Source of the DNA: Symmachiella macrocystis
GTDB taxonomy: Bacteria > Planctomycetota > Planctomycetia > Planctomycetales > Planctomycetaceae
Length of the DNA: 64,000 nt
Assembly (NCBI RefSeq): GCF_007860075.1
Contig: NZ_SJPP01000001.1
Span: 1,963,980-2,027,979 of the forward strand
Direction: 5' to 3'
Under the pieces are notes generated by a model. The model worked only from the letters and a program-made list of their open reading frames with translations, searched no databases and had not been told where the DNA came from. Position 1 is the first letter of the stretch. Every line of letters begins with the position of its first letter. This document shows, piece after piece, positions 9,515 through 17,854 of this stretch. The position numbers and the translations under genes are program-made.

Positions 9515-9550
9515 AAGCCCTTTGTCTTTCCGCTTTCCAGGGGCTTTCTT
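9515..9550 (+). terminator. Weak terminator-like hairpin after the sigma-54 transcript
   Basis: AAGCCC (9515-9520) pairs with GGGCTT (9541-9546) across a 20-nt pyrimidine-rich loop, followed by TCTTTA. The stem is short and the loop long, so termination is only suggested. Confidence 0.35.
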
Positions 9551-9635
9551 TATGCGCTGATGGAATCTCACCGTGCGCGCAATCCGCCCCTGGCGACAAT
9601 CGCTTGTGCGAGGGATCCCAGAGGCCTCCCCTCGC

Positions 9636-10055
9636 TCAATGACTAGGACTCGACCATTCGCCGTAGGTGGCTGACGATTTGGGAGTCTCCCACAAGGTGA
9701 CTTCTCGGACCGGTAGTTTTTCGGAATTCGCGAATTCGTAGATCAGCCGCGCGATATTCTCTGCTGTCGGATTGTAGGAAATCACGTAGACCGGTTCGTT
9801 CAATTCCAGGAGCATGGAGAGTGCCGGGTCATCCTCATGCAGTATCATGCGGTGGTCCAGCTCCGAATCGATCCAGGTGGCGATGGACTTTTTGATGTCC
9901 GTGAAGTCGATCAACATCCCTCGATTGTCCAGTTCGGCTGCCTCCAGGGAAATCTGCACCCGTCCATTATGGCCATGGAGGTTACGGCATTTGCCGGCAT
10001 AATTCAGCAGACGGTGGCCATAACAAAAATCGATTTGTTGGGTGATTCGATACAT
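9636..10055 (-). CDS. queD: 6-carboxy-tetrahydropterin synthase / QueD family
   Basis: This 139-aa tunnel-fold enzyme carries the zinc and catalytic signature: an early His in the YGHRL segment, then C-R-N-L-H-G-H-N (CxxxHGH), and the DHRMIL block. The family converts dihydroneopterin triphosphate to 6-carboxy-tetrahydropterin for queuosine, or to 6-pyruvoyl-tetrahydropterin. A tgt gene at 50288 in the same window favours the queuosine role. I chose the ATG at 10055; the frame runs seven codons further to a TTG, but the family normally begins close to this Met. The gene stands alone, and 138 bp downstream of nothing else on its strand. Confidence 0.85.
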   Translation of the reverse strand: MYRITQQIDFCYGHRLLNYAGKCRNLHGHNGRVQISLEAAELDNRGMLIDFTDIKKSIATWIDSELDHRMILHEDDPALSMLLELNEPVYVISYNPTAENIARLIYEFANSEKLPVREVTLWETPKSSATYGEWSSPSH

Positions 10056-10524
10056 ATCGGTTCCGAGTTCCTGCAAATAGCCCGGTCAGCGGGACGGTGT
10101 GTGTCATGAGGTTTAGGTTGGCATTTTAGACGATTGCCCCCTGGGGGAACAGTGGGGCAAACCGGATGGGAGTGGCTGGAGGGAACTGGCTTGAGGAAAT
10201 GCCGCTCCTCGATGAACCGCGTGGACTTCGTCGTCCTAAACGCGAATAAATGCTCGCTTTCGCGCAGCACCAAGAAAAATCGCGCGACCGATTACGTTGG
10301 CAAGAAGTCTTTAGGTATTATCGCGGAACAGAGTGATACGCTCTGACGGCTACCCACCCCGAAAGCAGAATCATTCGGGGGTCACTCCGCGTAGGCCGCG
10401 TCAGCCTCTGTACAACAGAAGGCCCCGTGATTACCCGCCCGATATGCCAAAAATGGCTGGGGCGGAATAAACCGTCCCCAGCCATCTTTGGCTTCAATAA
10501 TCATGTCGCAACGTTGGCAATCGT
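10056..10524. other. Intergenic region between the lipoprotein gene and queD
   Basis: No gene is supported. A 7-bp inverted repeat TTGCCCC/GGGGCAA lies at 10134-10160, about 80 bp upstream of the queD start. A hairpin CCCCGAA...TTCGGGG lies at about 10357-10380. The strong lipoprotein-gene terminator at 10453-10485 is listed separately. I looked for a preQ1-type aptamer upstream of queD and could not recognise one. Confidence 0.4.
10448..10485 (-). terminator. Intrinsic terminator of the lipoprotein gene
   Basis: ATGGCTGGGG (10453-10462) pairs perfectly with CCCCAGCCAT (10476-10485), with a further CGG/CCG pair inside the loop. On the minus strand the stem is followed by TTTTTGG, the normal T-tract. 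It sits 40 bp beyond the lipoprotein stop codon. Confidence 0.8.
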
Positions 10525-10932
10525 TTAATAGGCCCCGGCCCCTGGCGGGATGCAAGGGGATTGCGTCGTGTCGGCACTGCCTTCGCCGAACGGGCCGCAC
10601 CACGAACCGCGCCAACCATGTAGCGGGCCGTCGGGGTATTCCCCTTCCCAACGATAGGCAAACATGACGTTGAACAGCGCCCAAGACTCACAACAAAAGC
10701 CTTTAGCGACGCCCAAGAGTCCACAATTGACATCGGACCCGTCGCCATCGCAGGCGGAACCGACGTTGCTATAGTTATCTTGATAATACGTACCGTGAGT
10801 TTCACCGTAGTAGGATTCCTCCTGGCCACGGATCACTTTGTCTTCAACATCACCCGCTTTGGGAACGGCTTGGCAGCCTCCCAAAGTGATCATAAACACT
10901 GCCGCAACTGCGGCTTGCAACTTCCCTGTCAT
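10525..10932 (-). CDS. Small hypothetical lipoprotein
   Basis: The 135-aa product starts with a type II signal peptide: MTGKLQAAVAAVFMITLGGC, with lipobox TLGGC at residues 16-20. The mature part is rich in Gly, Asp and Tyr and has several cysteines (SACDGDGSDVNC, GFCCES, WCGPFG), suggesting disulphides in an exported domain. I chose the ATG at 10932 because GGGGAGAG precedes it and it gives a proper signal peptide. The frame extends upstream, but that part overlaps an intergenic repeat. No known family is recognised; it is probably an envelope protein with a perfect terminator behind it. Confidence 0.75.
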   Translation of the reverse strand: MTGKLQAAVAAVFMITLGGCQAVPKAGDVEDKVIRGQEESYYGETHGTYYQDNYSNVGSACDGDGSDVNCGLLGVAKGFCCESWALFNVMFAYRWEGEYPDGPLHGWRGSWCGPFGEGSADTTQSPCIPPGAGAY

Positions 10933-11065
10933 GGCGGCTCTCCCCTGACGGCAACCGAACGCTGGTACAAAAATCGAATCCGTGACGTTCATGGTTATCG
11001 GCATTCGCATAAGAGGGCCTATAGGGATTGCCGGGGTATTCTCGGTAGAATGGGTGATACTTGAA

Positions 11066-11187
11066 ATGAGGGGACAGGCTTGAGGACGACACAGCTGTGC
11101 CCGGCAATTCCGTCGGCATGCGGTCTTCGTTCTGGCCACTAGCCACCGGCCACTCCCTTTTTTCTCACGCCTGTCCCCTCAAGCCTC
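11066..11187. repeat. Dispersed intergenic repeat with inverted ends
   Basis: GAGGGGACAGGC near 11067 is inverted relative to GCCTGTCCCCTC near 11169, about 90 bp apart. The 24 bp at 11164-11187 reappear as an exact reverse complement at 57420-57443. Between the ends lies a run similar to GTGGCTAGTGGCCAG, related to 55198-55213. It occupies the 373-bp divergent spacer between the lipoprotein and sulfotransferase genes; nothing else was seen there. Confidence 0.65.
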
Positions 11188-11305
11188 ACGCCTCCTAAGA
11201 CCTCATCTTGACACAATTCACCGACCGACGTACAACGCCAGTCCAATTGAGATACGCCGGTATCTCATTGAATAATGCCCTTCCTAACGCAAGGATGCGT
11301 GACCG

Positions 11306-12178
11306 ATGCCCGCCACCTCCGCCGTGCCGCCGGCCACCCGTTTGGATCCCAAAACCGACCAATACGGCAGCTATATCTCACAGGATGCCGGAATTGTGAT
11401 TGGCTGTTGTTCCCGCAGTGGCTCGTCGCTGTTTCGCGTAATGCTCGACAGCCATCCGAAATTTGCCGTCGGCCAAGGTTCGCGAATTTTTGTAGAGACG
11501 CCTGATCCGCAGCGGCTGGTCAATAACTTTGGCGTCACGCGGGAGTACGTCGACGAATTGTTGGCGACCTCGCAGGATCAAGCGCACTTCATCGAACGGT
11601 TCATGCGCGGATTGGCGCAGCGAGAGGACAAACCGATTTGGGGTGATAAAGCGCCGCCGAACATTTATTACATCCCCTACATCTTCGAGCACTTCCCCAA
11701 CGCGCGATTCATCCACATTATCCGCGACGGTCGCGACGTGGTTTGCTCCTTGCGGACGCACCCGAAATTCAAATACGAAAACGGCCGCACGATCGAACTC
11801 GACACCTGGAAACCGATCGAAAACTGCATTACTTCTTGGGTCAACTACACCCGCAAAGGCCTCGCTGCCCGCGGCCAAGCAGGTTACTACGAAGTGCACT
11901 ACGAAGACCTAGTGCAACAGCCCGAACAAACCATGCGCAAGGTCGTGGAGTTCCTCGGCGAAGAATGGGACGACCGCGTATTGCGCTATCACGAGCTGGA
12001 AAGCACGACCCGCGATTTCACAGCCATGCCAGTCTCCGCCGACGCCGTCGAACCAATCTCCCACAAAGCCCTGGCCCGCTGGCAGCGCGACATGACCGAC
12101 GAAGACAAACAAATTTTCAAAGACAAAGCAGGCGATTTGTTGATCGAACTGGGCTATGCGACGGATAACGATTGGTAG
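11306..12178 (+). CDS. PAPS-dependent sulfotransferase family protein
   Basis: This 290-aa protein has the 5'-phosphosulfate loop GCCSRSGSSLF (33-43) and the 3'-phosphate block RFIHIIRDGRDVV (134-146), the two PAPS-binding signatures of the sulfotransferase fold. The family moves sulfate from PAPS to sugars, lipids or proteins. There is no signal peptide, so it is cytoplasmic. The start ATG has AAGGA ten bases upstream. It lies 214 bp before a polysaccharide deacetylase gene on the same strand, with a secreted sulfatase beyond, so a role in making or decorating a sulfated polysaccharide is plausible but inferred. Confidence 0.87.
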   Translation: MPATSAVPPATRLDPKTDQYGSYISQDAGIVIGCCSRSGSSLFRVMLDSHPKFAVGQGSRIFVETPDPQRLVNNFGVTREYVDELLATSQDQAHFIERFMRGLAQREDKPIWGDKAPPNIYYIPYIFEHFPNARFIHIIRDGRDVVCSLRTHPKFKYENGRTIELDTWKPIENCITSWVNYTRKGLAARGQAGYYEVHYEDLVQQPEQTMRKVVEFLGEEWDDRVLRYHELESTTRDFTAMPVSADAVEPISHKALARWQRDMTDEDKQIFKDKAGDLLIELGYATDNDW

Positions 12179-12184
12179 GTTTTT

Positions 12185-12356
12185 TAGCCACGGATTCACA
12201 CGGATGAAACACGGAAATAAAAAGACCGTGTCCTCCGCAGCCTGTGGCAAAAACCAAATTCTATCTATTGGCGAACAGTGCTGTGTTTCATGCCATTCAA
12301 GCACCTATTTTCCTTTTTGTTGTCATCCGTGTCCCATCCGTGTTAATCCGTGGCTA
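12185..12356. repeat. 172-bp intergenic element with about 30-bp imperfect inverted ends
   Basis: The left end (from 12185) reads TAGCCACGGATTCACACGG... and the right end (to 12356) gives, as reverse complement, TAGCCACGGATTAACACGG..., with about three mismatches over some 30 bp. Each end also contains short CACGGAT repeats in tandem. The element fills the space between the sulfotransferase stop and the deacetylase start. It has no transposase and no good coding potential, although the deacetylase frame runs open through it. It resembles a non-autonomous or palindromic intergenic repeat, probably multi-copy. Confidence 0.7.
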
Positions 12357-12392
12357 AGACTTTATTTTTCTAAACAAAGGGTCGGTGACGCC

Positions 12393-13376
12393 GTGTTTTC
12401 TCCACTGTTGAATCGTCTGAAATCCGCTACGTCGTTGCTGACGGGCAATCGAACGCAGAAGCAGCACCCGCACTTTGTTGTAATCACTATCGACAACGAA
12501 GCGCGTCGCGAACGGAGTCCCGAAGCGCCGGTGGATCGGTTGTTTTGGGGGCGTTATCAAGGCCGCGAATATGGCATTCCGATGATCATGGACATGGCGG
12601 ATGCGTTTGGTTTTCCCGCTATCTTTTTCACGGACACTTTGACAGTACGGTCCTATGGCAAGGAGCCGATTCGGGAAGTTTGTCAGGAAGTCTTGCGCCG
12701 TGGTCACGACTGCGCGCTGCACTCGCATCCGGAGTTGCACATTCCCGACTATCAAGACCGCTTCGATTATTATTGGACGGACGAAGGGGTGCGGAGTTGG
12801 TTGGGAGAGGCGTCGGACTACTTGGCGGAGTTCACCGGCCAGCCGACACGCGCCTATCGCGCCGGCGGTTATCGCGTTTCGCCGGCGTCGTTTCGTGCGA
12901 TGCGGGACATCGGGATCGAAGCCGATTTTTCATCGCTGCTGGGGCACAAGCAGTGCATGATCGATGCATCGTACTGCAACAATGCGGTCCGCAAATATGA
13001 CGGCGTCTACGAGGTTCCAGTCTCGGTGTATCACGACGTCAAAGGAACGCCGCGAAAGTTAGACGTCAATTGGCGAACACCGGAAACGTTTCGTTGGCAC
13101 CTACAGGAAGCGATGGCGGCGGGTGTGTTGTGCACAACGATCTTCCTGCATTCCTGGTCCTTCCTGAAATTCGACGCCACGTGGCTCGAGGCTACCGAAG
13201 CGGTGGGTGTGGACGAAGAGGCGATCGCAAATTTCCAAGGCATGTTGGAAGTCGTCAGCGAAACGCCCGGCACGCAAGTCGTCTCGTCGCTGGAGTTGAT
13301 CGACTACCTAAAGGCGAACCCCGACGCTCTGAATGCCCCCGACACCATCCCCGCCATCCGTCCCGCCGCTGCATAG
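12393..13376 (+). CDS. Polysaccharide deacetylase family protein (NodB-like)
   Basis: Starting at GTG 12393 the product is 327 aa. It has an early acidic metal motif TIDNEA (about 32-37), a HSHPELH metal-binding motif (about 110-116) and RAGGYRVS, where the catalytic core Arg is found in NodB-type carbohydrate esterases. A C-terminal FLHSWSF gives another conserved His. The family removes acetyl groups from N-acetylated sugars in polysaccharides. The frame extends upstream to 12156, but those codons read through an inverted repeat and look non-coding, so I prefer the internal GTG (start uncertain). No clear signal peptide, so the substrate may be a cytoplasmic sugar precursor. Confidence 0.82.
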   Translation: MFSPLLNRLKSATSLLTGNRTQKQHPHFVVITIDNEARRERSPEAPVDRLFWGRYQGREYGIPMIMDMADAFGFPAIFFTDTLTVRSYGKEPIREVCQEVLRRGHDCALHSHPELHIPDYQDRFDYYWTDEGVRSWLGEASDYLAEFTGQPTRAYRAGGYRVSPASFRAMRDIGIEADFSSLLGHKQCMIDASYCNNAVRKYDGVYEVPVSVYHDVKGTPRKLDVNWRTPETFRWHLQEAMAAGVLCTTIFLHSWSFLKFDATWLEATEAVGVDEEAIANFQGMLEVVSETPGTQVVSSLELIDYLKANPDALNAPDTIPAIRPAAA

Positions 13377-13557
13377 CACACCAGGGGTGTCAGTGAGCAT
13401 CGCGACGCAGCTTTCGTTGCAGACTGGCCGTTTTACAAATCGGGAAAACGGATCTGCCATTCCGTTGCCCTTCCCCGATGAACCGTCGGTGCTACAAGGG
13501 ATATGGCCGTTGGGGTGGTACGGAGAATCGCTCGTTATGTTAAACCCCTCACCCCGG

Positions 13558-13578
13558 CCCTCTCCCAGAGGGAGAGGG
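13558..13578. terminator. Hairpin in the convergent spacer of deacetylase and sulfatase genes
   Basis: CCCTCTCCC (13558-13566) and GGGAGAGGG (13570-13578) form a perfect 9-bp stem with a 3-nt loop. The preceding CCCCTCACCCCGG makes it look like a widespread bacterial intergenic repeat. It could stop transcription from both sides, though T-tracts are weak. Confidence 0.55.
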
Positions 13579-13610
13579 AGTTTGATAGTTAGGGTGCGTT
13601 GCGACTCATT

Positions 13611-15011
13611 CTATTTTCGGCGGCGTTGGCGTTTTCTGAGTGGCCAGTGTTCCGATTCGCTGCGTGCGCTGGTGAGGTAATCTTCGAGCTCTGCCACCAA
13701 TTCGGGATGTGCGTCGGCGATGTTGTTGGTTTCGCCCAGATCCGTTTCGAGGTTATACAATTCGAGCGGCAATTCGGGTGATAGTCGCACGGCTTTGTAT
13801 TTGCCGCGGCGGACCGCTTGTTTGCTGCCCCGTTCGTGGAACTCCCAATACATCTCGCCGTGCTGCTGTTGTGGATGTCCGGCACGATCTTCGCCGACCA
13901 GTGTGGGCACTACGGAAAGGCCGTCGAGCCCTTGTGGTGCAGCGGCGCCGGCTAGTTCGGCGGCTGTCGGCAGAAAATCCCAAAACGCCCAGGGCAAATC
14001 ACTCACAGTCCCGGCTTCGATCACTCCCGGCCAGCGGGCGATCATTGGTACGCGAATTCCGCCCTCGTAAAGATCCCGTTTGAAGCCGCGGAGCGGACCG
14101 GAACTATTGAAGAATTCGAGCTTCGAGCCACCTTCCTGTTGTGCACCGTTGTCGCTGGTGAAAAACACGAGCGTGTTCTCATCGAGACCGAGTTTGCGAA
14201 TTTTATCCATGATGCGTCCCACGTCGCGATCCAGCATATGGATCATCATCGCCCGCCCTTTTTCAGGGTTGGGCCAGTCTTCATTCGCATACGGACCGTA
14301 GTTGGGGACCTCCATGCCATCACCGGTCGCGCGCCGTAACTCGTTGTTCACGTGCGGCAATGTGAACGGGACATACAGAAAAAACGGTTTGTCCCCGACG
14401 CCTTCAAGGAACCCCAGTGCGCGATCCGTGACGATGTCGTGCGAATAAATCGCCTTTTTGCTGGCGACACCTTTCTCGGCGACATTTCCGACCAAAGGAA
14501 ATTGTTGTTCGTTGTCCCACAAGTATTCGGGATAATAGTTATGTGCGTTGCCTTGGTTCAGATAGCCGAACCAATGCTCAAATCCTTGACGAGTGGGCAG
14601 GCCTGTGGTTCCCGGTTCGCCCAAACCCCATTTGCCAAACATGCCGGTGACGTATCCCGCATCGCGGAGCACTTCGGCGACGGTGACATCGTCGGGGAGC
14701 AACGGCACGCGTTGATTTCCGCGGACGCGGCAATGCCCCGTATGTAGGCCGGTCATCAACACACAGCGTGAAGGAGCACAGACAGTGCTGCCGGCATAGA
14801 CATCAGTAAATTTCAACCCTTCGGCGGCCAAACGGTCGATGTTCGGCGTCCGCAGAATTTGCTGCCCATAACAACTCAATTCGCCATAACCAAGATCGTC
14901 CGCCATGATGAAGACAATGTTCGGCTTCTTCGGCAACGACTCCGCTGCAATGCTGATTGTGGAGAGCAAGGGGACAATTGCGATGGCCAATACAAATAAA
15001 CGACGGAGCAT
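13611..15011 (-). CDS. Secreted sulfatase (formylglycine type)
   Basis: This 466-aa protein has a signal peptide (cleavage about residue 23), the metal-binding NIVFIMADDLGYG (Asp38, Asp39) and the formylglycine site CAPSR at 78-82. The FGly-forming Cys78 is in the context VCAPSRCVLMTG. Later FTSDNGA and KRDLYEGGIRVPMI match the family. S1-type sulfatases remove sulfate esters from sugars in the periplasm or outside. They need FGly modification by an FGE or anSME, neither encoded here. The start has GAGGA seven bases upstream. Many such genes are typical of planctomycetes that eat algal sulfated polysaccharides. Confidence 0.92.
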   Translation of the reverse strand: MLRRLFVLAIAIVPLLSTISIAAESLPKKPNIVFIMADDLGYGELSCYGQQILRTPNIDRLAAEGLKFTDVYAGSTVCAPSRCVLMTGLHTGHCRVRGNQRVPLLPDDVTVAEVLRDAGYVTGMFGKWGLGEPGTTGLPTRQGFEHWFGYLNQGNAHNYYPEYLWDNEQQFPLVGNVAEKGVASKKAIYSHDIVTDRALGFLEGVGDKPFFLYVPFTLPHVNNELRRATGDGMEVPNYGPYANEDWPNPEKGRAMMIHMLDRDVGRIMDKIRKLGLDENTLVFFTSDNGAQQEGGSKLEFFNSSGPLRGFKRDLYEGGIRVPMIARWPGVIEAGTVSDLPWAFWDFLPTAAELAGAAAPQGLDGLSVVPTLVGEDRAGHPQQQHGEMYWEFHERGSKQAVRRGKYKAVRLSPELPLELYNLETDLGETNNIADAHPELVAELEDYLTSARSESEHWPLRKRQRRRK

Positions 15012-15097
15012 AGCAGAGTCCTCGTGCCCAACGGCGCGGCAGTTTGGTGAAATGAACTTGGCGGTTTAATTGGCGTGCTTATCGACGGTCCTAACGG

Positions 15098-16864
15098 CTA
15101 TTTCTCGGAATCAATAGCGGCCTCTGCGCGTTGTTTCCAAAGTCGGCTTTGGACTTGATGGCCATCATACGCCGGATCGGATTCCGGTGTGGCAGCCAGG
15201 GTTTCGGCGGCGGCGGCGTAGTCTCCTTGGGCGGCCTGTCCGAGGGCAATCCCGTATCGGCTTGCGGTGGTCCAACTCCCCGCAGGATAGCTCTTCAAAT
15301 ACAGCTCAAACGTATTCTTCGAAGCGGGGATTTTATCCAACTCGAACTGGCAAAGCCCCACCCAATAGGAAGCGTCGTTCGCGGCACTCCGATATTGGCG
15401 AATTTTAGTTGCGTGGTATTGCTCCAATCCCTTTAATGTTGCCTCTTTTACAGCCGCAGGCCGATTCTCGAAATCTGCGAACCTTTTGGTATTTTCCAAT
15501 TTCCGTATCTTTTCCGCCTGGTCTCCTTCGTCAAAACCAACTCCTGCGGATTCTTGCGGAAACAGCTGGGGGACCACTTGACCACTTTGCAGTTTTTGAA
15601 AGTCGCGATTGGTCTTGCCGATTTGGACGTACAATTTGATCGCCGCCTCATAATCCCCCGTCAGCTGCAGCAACCGAGCAGCGAATTGACTGGAGGACGT
15701 GAACCCATCTTGGCGAGAGAAATCATCACCTTCCTCCTGCCAACCCGCTTTCCATGAATCTTTGACAGTCCGTAGAGCGTCCTGCTGAGAAAGTGACATC
15801 GATGCGTGGCCGGCCAATTGGCTTTCGGGATAATCCCACACGGAGACCGACTCTCGATCCCACACATCCCCACCGGCTTGAACAACACGATTGATGAGCC
15901 CCGGCTGATCGGCATCATCCTGCAGTCCGTCGTACAACCGGACGCGATCGTTACCGATGAATGCCTTTTCTAATGCTCGCATCCGTAACGCCCAATAGGC
16001 GGAATCACCGATCAACATCACGCGTGCCGTTTTGAGCTGTTCCGCTGTGAGGGGATAGGGACGATCTTCGCTGACAGAGAGTGCGGACAACAACTCAGGC
16101 TCGGCGAGCACTTCCCTCAATGTGGCGGTACCGTTTCCATCGGCAGCTGGAATCGCCAGTCCCAGTCGCGGATCGTACAAATACACCTTGCCATCCAACA
16201 ACACGCCCACGAGAAACGGTTGCGTCGCCGCATCGTCCCCATCCGCCGTTGTCAGCACCACGCTATCGATATCAAGTTGCCTCAACAACGAACCAAATGC
16301 CCAGGCGCGATCGGCGGCGGTCGCATGACCAGACATCCAGATTTCTTGTAGCGTGAGTGGCAAGTCACTGGGGTGGCGATCCGCCAACGTCAAATTGCGG
16401 ACCACAAATTTGAACAGAGCATTCGCTTGCTCAAGTTCCGTCTCGCCACTGCCGGAGGCAACATAAGCCAGATCCCGCGACAACAAAGCATCCCACATGT
16501 GGAGGCCATCGCGCGTGGTGAATTCCTGACCGGCGGCGAAGTTTCGTTCTGCTTCGGTGAGCAATCCGCTCCAAGAATTGCTCGCGGCCTCAGTGATTTC
16601 ACCCATTTCTTCCGTGGAAAGCACAAAGGCTTGATTGATCAACGAGATGGCCGACTCGGGATCGGTGCTGATTCCTAAACTCTCGACGTCTAATTGCGAA
16701 ACGGCGCTAAACAACAATTCATTGGTGACTTCGTTTTCGCCGTCACCGGTCGCTGCCGACGTATTCGATCCCGGCGTAGCCTGCTTGCCACCACCGCAGC
16801 CAAGCACACACAATCCGGCCAGTAGCAGTGCGACAACATGAAATGGGCGGCGGGTAGTGTGCAC
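15098..16864 (-). CDS. Lipoprotein with transglutaminase-like and TPR-like parts
   Basis: Starting at GTG 16864, with GGAGA seven bases upstream, the product is 588 aa and opens with HTTRRPFHVVALLLAGLCVLGC: a type II signal with lipobox VLGC. The middle (about 110-260) has features of a degenerate transglutaminase-like fold (RAWAFGSLLRQLDIDSVVLT, then a DPRLGLAIP segment). The C-terminal part has TPR-like helices (GDYEAAIKLYVQIGK; YWVGLCQFELDKIPASKNTFELYL). It is probably an outer-membrane or periplasmic scaffold. The open frame extends to 17014 but that part lacks a ribosome site and would bury the signal peptide. No catalytic Cys-His-Asp triad was confirmed. Confidence 0.75.
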   Translation of the reverse strand: MHTTRRPFHVVALLLAGLCVLGCGGGKQATPGSNTSAATGDGENEVTNELLFSAVSQLDVESLGISTDPESAISLINQAFVLSTEEMGEITEAASNSWSGLLTEAERNFAAGQEFTTRDGLHMWDALLSRDLAYVASGSGETELEQANALFKFVVRNLTLADRHPSDLPLTLQEIWMSGHATAADRAWAFGSLLRQLDIDSVVLTTADGDDAATQPFLVGVLLDGKVYLYDPRLGLAIPAADGNGTATLREVLAEPELLSALSVSEDRPYPLTAEQLKTARVMLIGDSAYWALRMRALEKAFIGNDRVRLYDGLQDDADQPGLINRVVQAGGDVWDRESVSVWDYPESQLAGHASMSLSQQDALRTVKDSWKAGWQEEGDDFSRQDGFTSSSQFAARLLQLTGDYEAAIKLYVQIGKTNRDFQKLQSGQVVPQLFPQESAGVGFDEGDQAEKIRKLENTKRFADFENRPAAVKEATLKGLEQYHATKIRQYRSAANDASYWVGLCQFELDKIPASKNTFELYLKSYPAGSWTTASRYGIALGQAAQGDYAAAAETLAATPESDPAYDGHQVQSRLWKQRAEAAIDSEK

Positions 16865-16976
16865 CGTTTTTTCTCCGGAAACGACGTCGTAATCAACCAT
16901 TGAAGTGACCATACATTGAGAATGACAGATAAAGAGACAACGATCAATGAAGAACAACCCGCACCACATCGAGGGG

Positions 16977-17825
16977 TTAAGATTTGAGCGGCGGATTGGC
17001 CGTGACGACCTCACGAATGCGCAATAGCGGGCCGAGAAATTGGGAGACTTCGCTCAGAGGAACCATGTTCGGTCCGTCGCTGAGCGCTCGATCAGGATCG
17101 GGATGTGTTTCGAAAAAGAGACCGTCACAGCCAGCGGCCACAGCAGCGCGGGCCAGGGGTGGAACCATTTCCCGCTGTCCACCCGTCGTACTTCCTCCCG
17201 GTAATTGCACGCTGTGCGTCGCATCATAAATCACCGGCGTTCCCAGTGATTGCATAATCGGAACCGACCGCATGTCGTTCACCAACCGGCCATAGCCAAA
17301 CGTCGTTCCCCGCTCGGTCAGCATAATACGACCATTGCCGGCCGCCTCACATTTCTTAACAGCGTGGAGCATGTCCTCGGGGGCTACGAATTGGGGTTTC
17401 TTGATATTCACAACGCCGCCGTGGCGAGCAGTGGCTTGTGCCGCGGCGACGACTAAGTCGGTTTGGCGCGCCAAAAATGCGGGGATTTGTAGAATCGCGC
17501 ATACTTCGGCAGCCGGCTCCGCTTGTTGGGCCGTATGAATGTCGGTCGTGACGGGCAGTCCGGTCGTGGCGGCGATGCGGGACAAGATCGCCAAGCCTTC
17601 CTCCAAACCGGGCCCGCGAAAACTTTCGAGACTGGTGCGGTTGGCTTTGTCAAAGCTCGCTTTGAAGATCAGCGGAATATTCAGTTCCGCGGCGATTTCC
17701 GCTAAACGGACAGCGATCGCCAAGGTTGACTCTTCCGACTCAATCACGCAAGGACCGGCGATGAACACCAACGGATTGTCTCCGCCGCAAGTGTAGTTGC
17801 CGATAGTAACCGGATTCTCCGGCAT
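16977..17825 (-). CDS. kdsA: 3-deoxy-8-phosphooctulonate (Kdo-8-P) synthase
   Basis: This 282-aa enzyme condenses PEP and arabinose-5-phosphate into Kdo-8-phosphate for LPS inner core. [11 protein letters not shown] (55-65) and RGPGLEEG are family hallmarks. Cys26 (in [10 protein letters not shown]), His204 (DATHSVQ), Glu239 and Asp250 align with the four metal ligands of the Aquifex-type enzyme, so this is the metal-dependent class, unlike E. coli, which has Asn at the first position. ATG is preceded by AGGA at seven bases. It is in line with the lipid kinase gene upstream (29-bp gap) and the lipoprotein downstream, possibly one operon. Confidence 0.95.
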   Translation of the reverse strand: MPENPVTIGNYTCGGDNPLVFIAGPCVIESEESTLAIAVRLAEIAAELNIPLIFKASFDKANRTSLESFRGPGLEEGLAILSRIAATTGLPVTTDIHTAQQAEPAAEVCAILQIPAFLARQTDLVVAAAQATARHGGVVNIKKPQFVAPEDMLHAVKKCEAAGNGRIMLTERGTTFGYGRLVNDMRSVPIMQSLGTPVIYDATHSVQLPGGSTTGGQREMVPPLARAAVAAGCDGLFFETHPDPDRALSDGPNMVPLSEVSQFLGPLLRIREVVTANPPLKS

Positions 17826-17854
17826 GGGTCGTTCCTGTTTCGTAGCAATGATTT

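Larger units (their letters stand above)
9317..9550 (+). ncRNA. Predicted sigma-54-dependent small transcript
   Basis: This is the inferred transcript between the predicted start of the 9291 sigma-54 promoter and a weak terminator-like hairpin with a T-rich tail. It would be about 230 nt. The only reading frame of note is a 21-codon one at 9351-9416, so the RNA is either regulatory or encodes a micropeptide. Its existence is inferred from the promoter match, not from any recognised RNA family. Confidence 0.4.

Noticed and set aside
10056-10160. preQ1 riboswitch before queD
   Set aside because: Only a simple 7-bp inverted repeat is present; no aptamer consensus seen.
12156-12392. N-terminal 79 codons of the long deacetylase frame
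   Set aside because: They read through a 172-bp inverted-repeat element and show no family similarity; an internal GTG is preferred.
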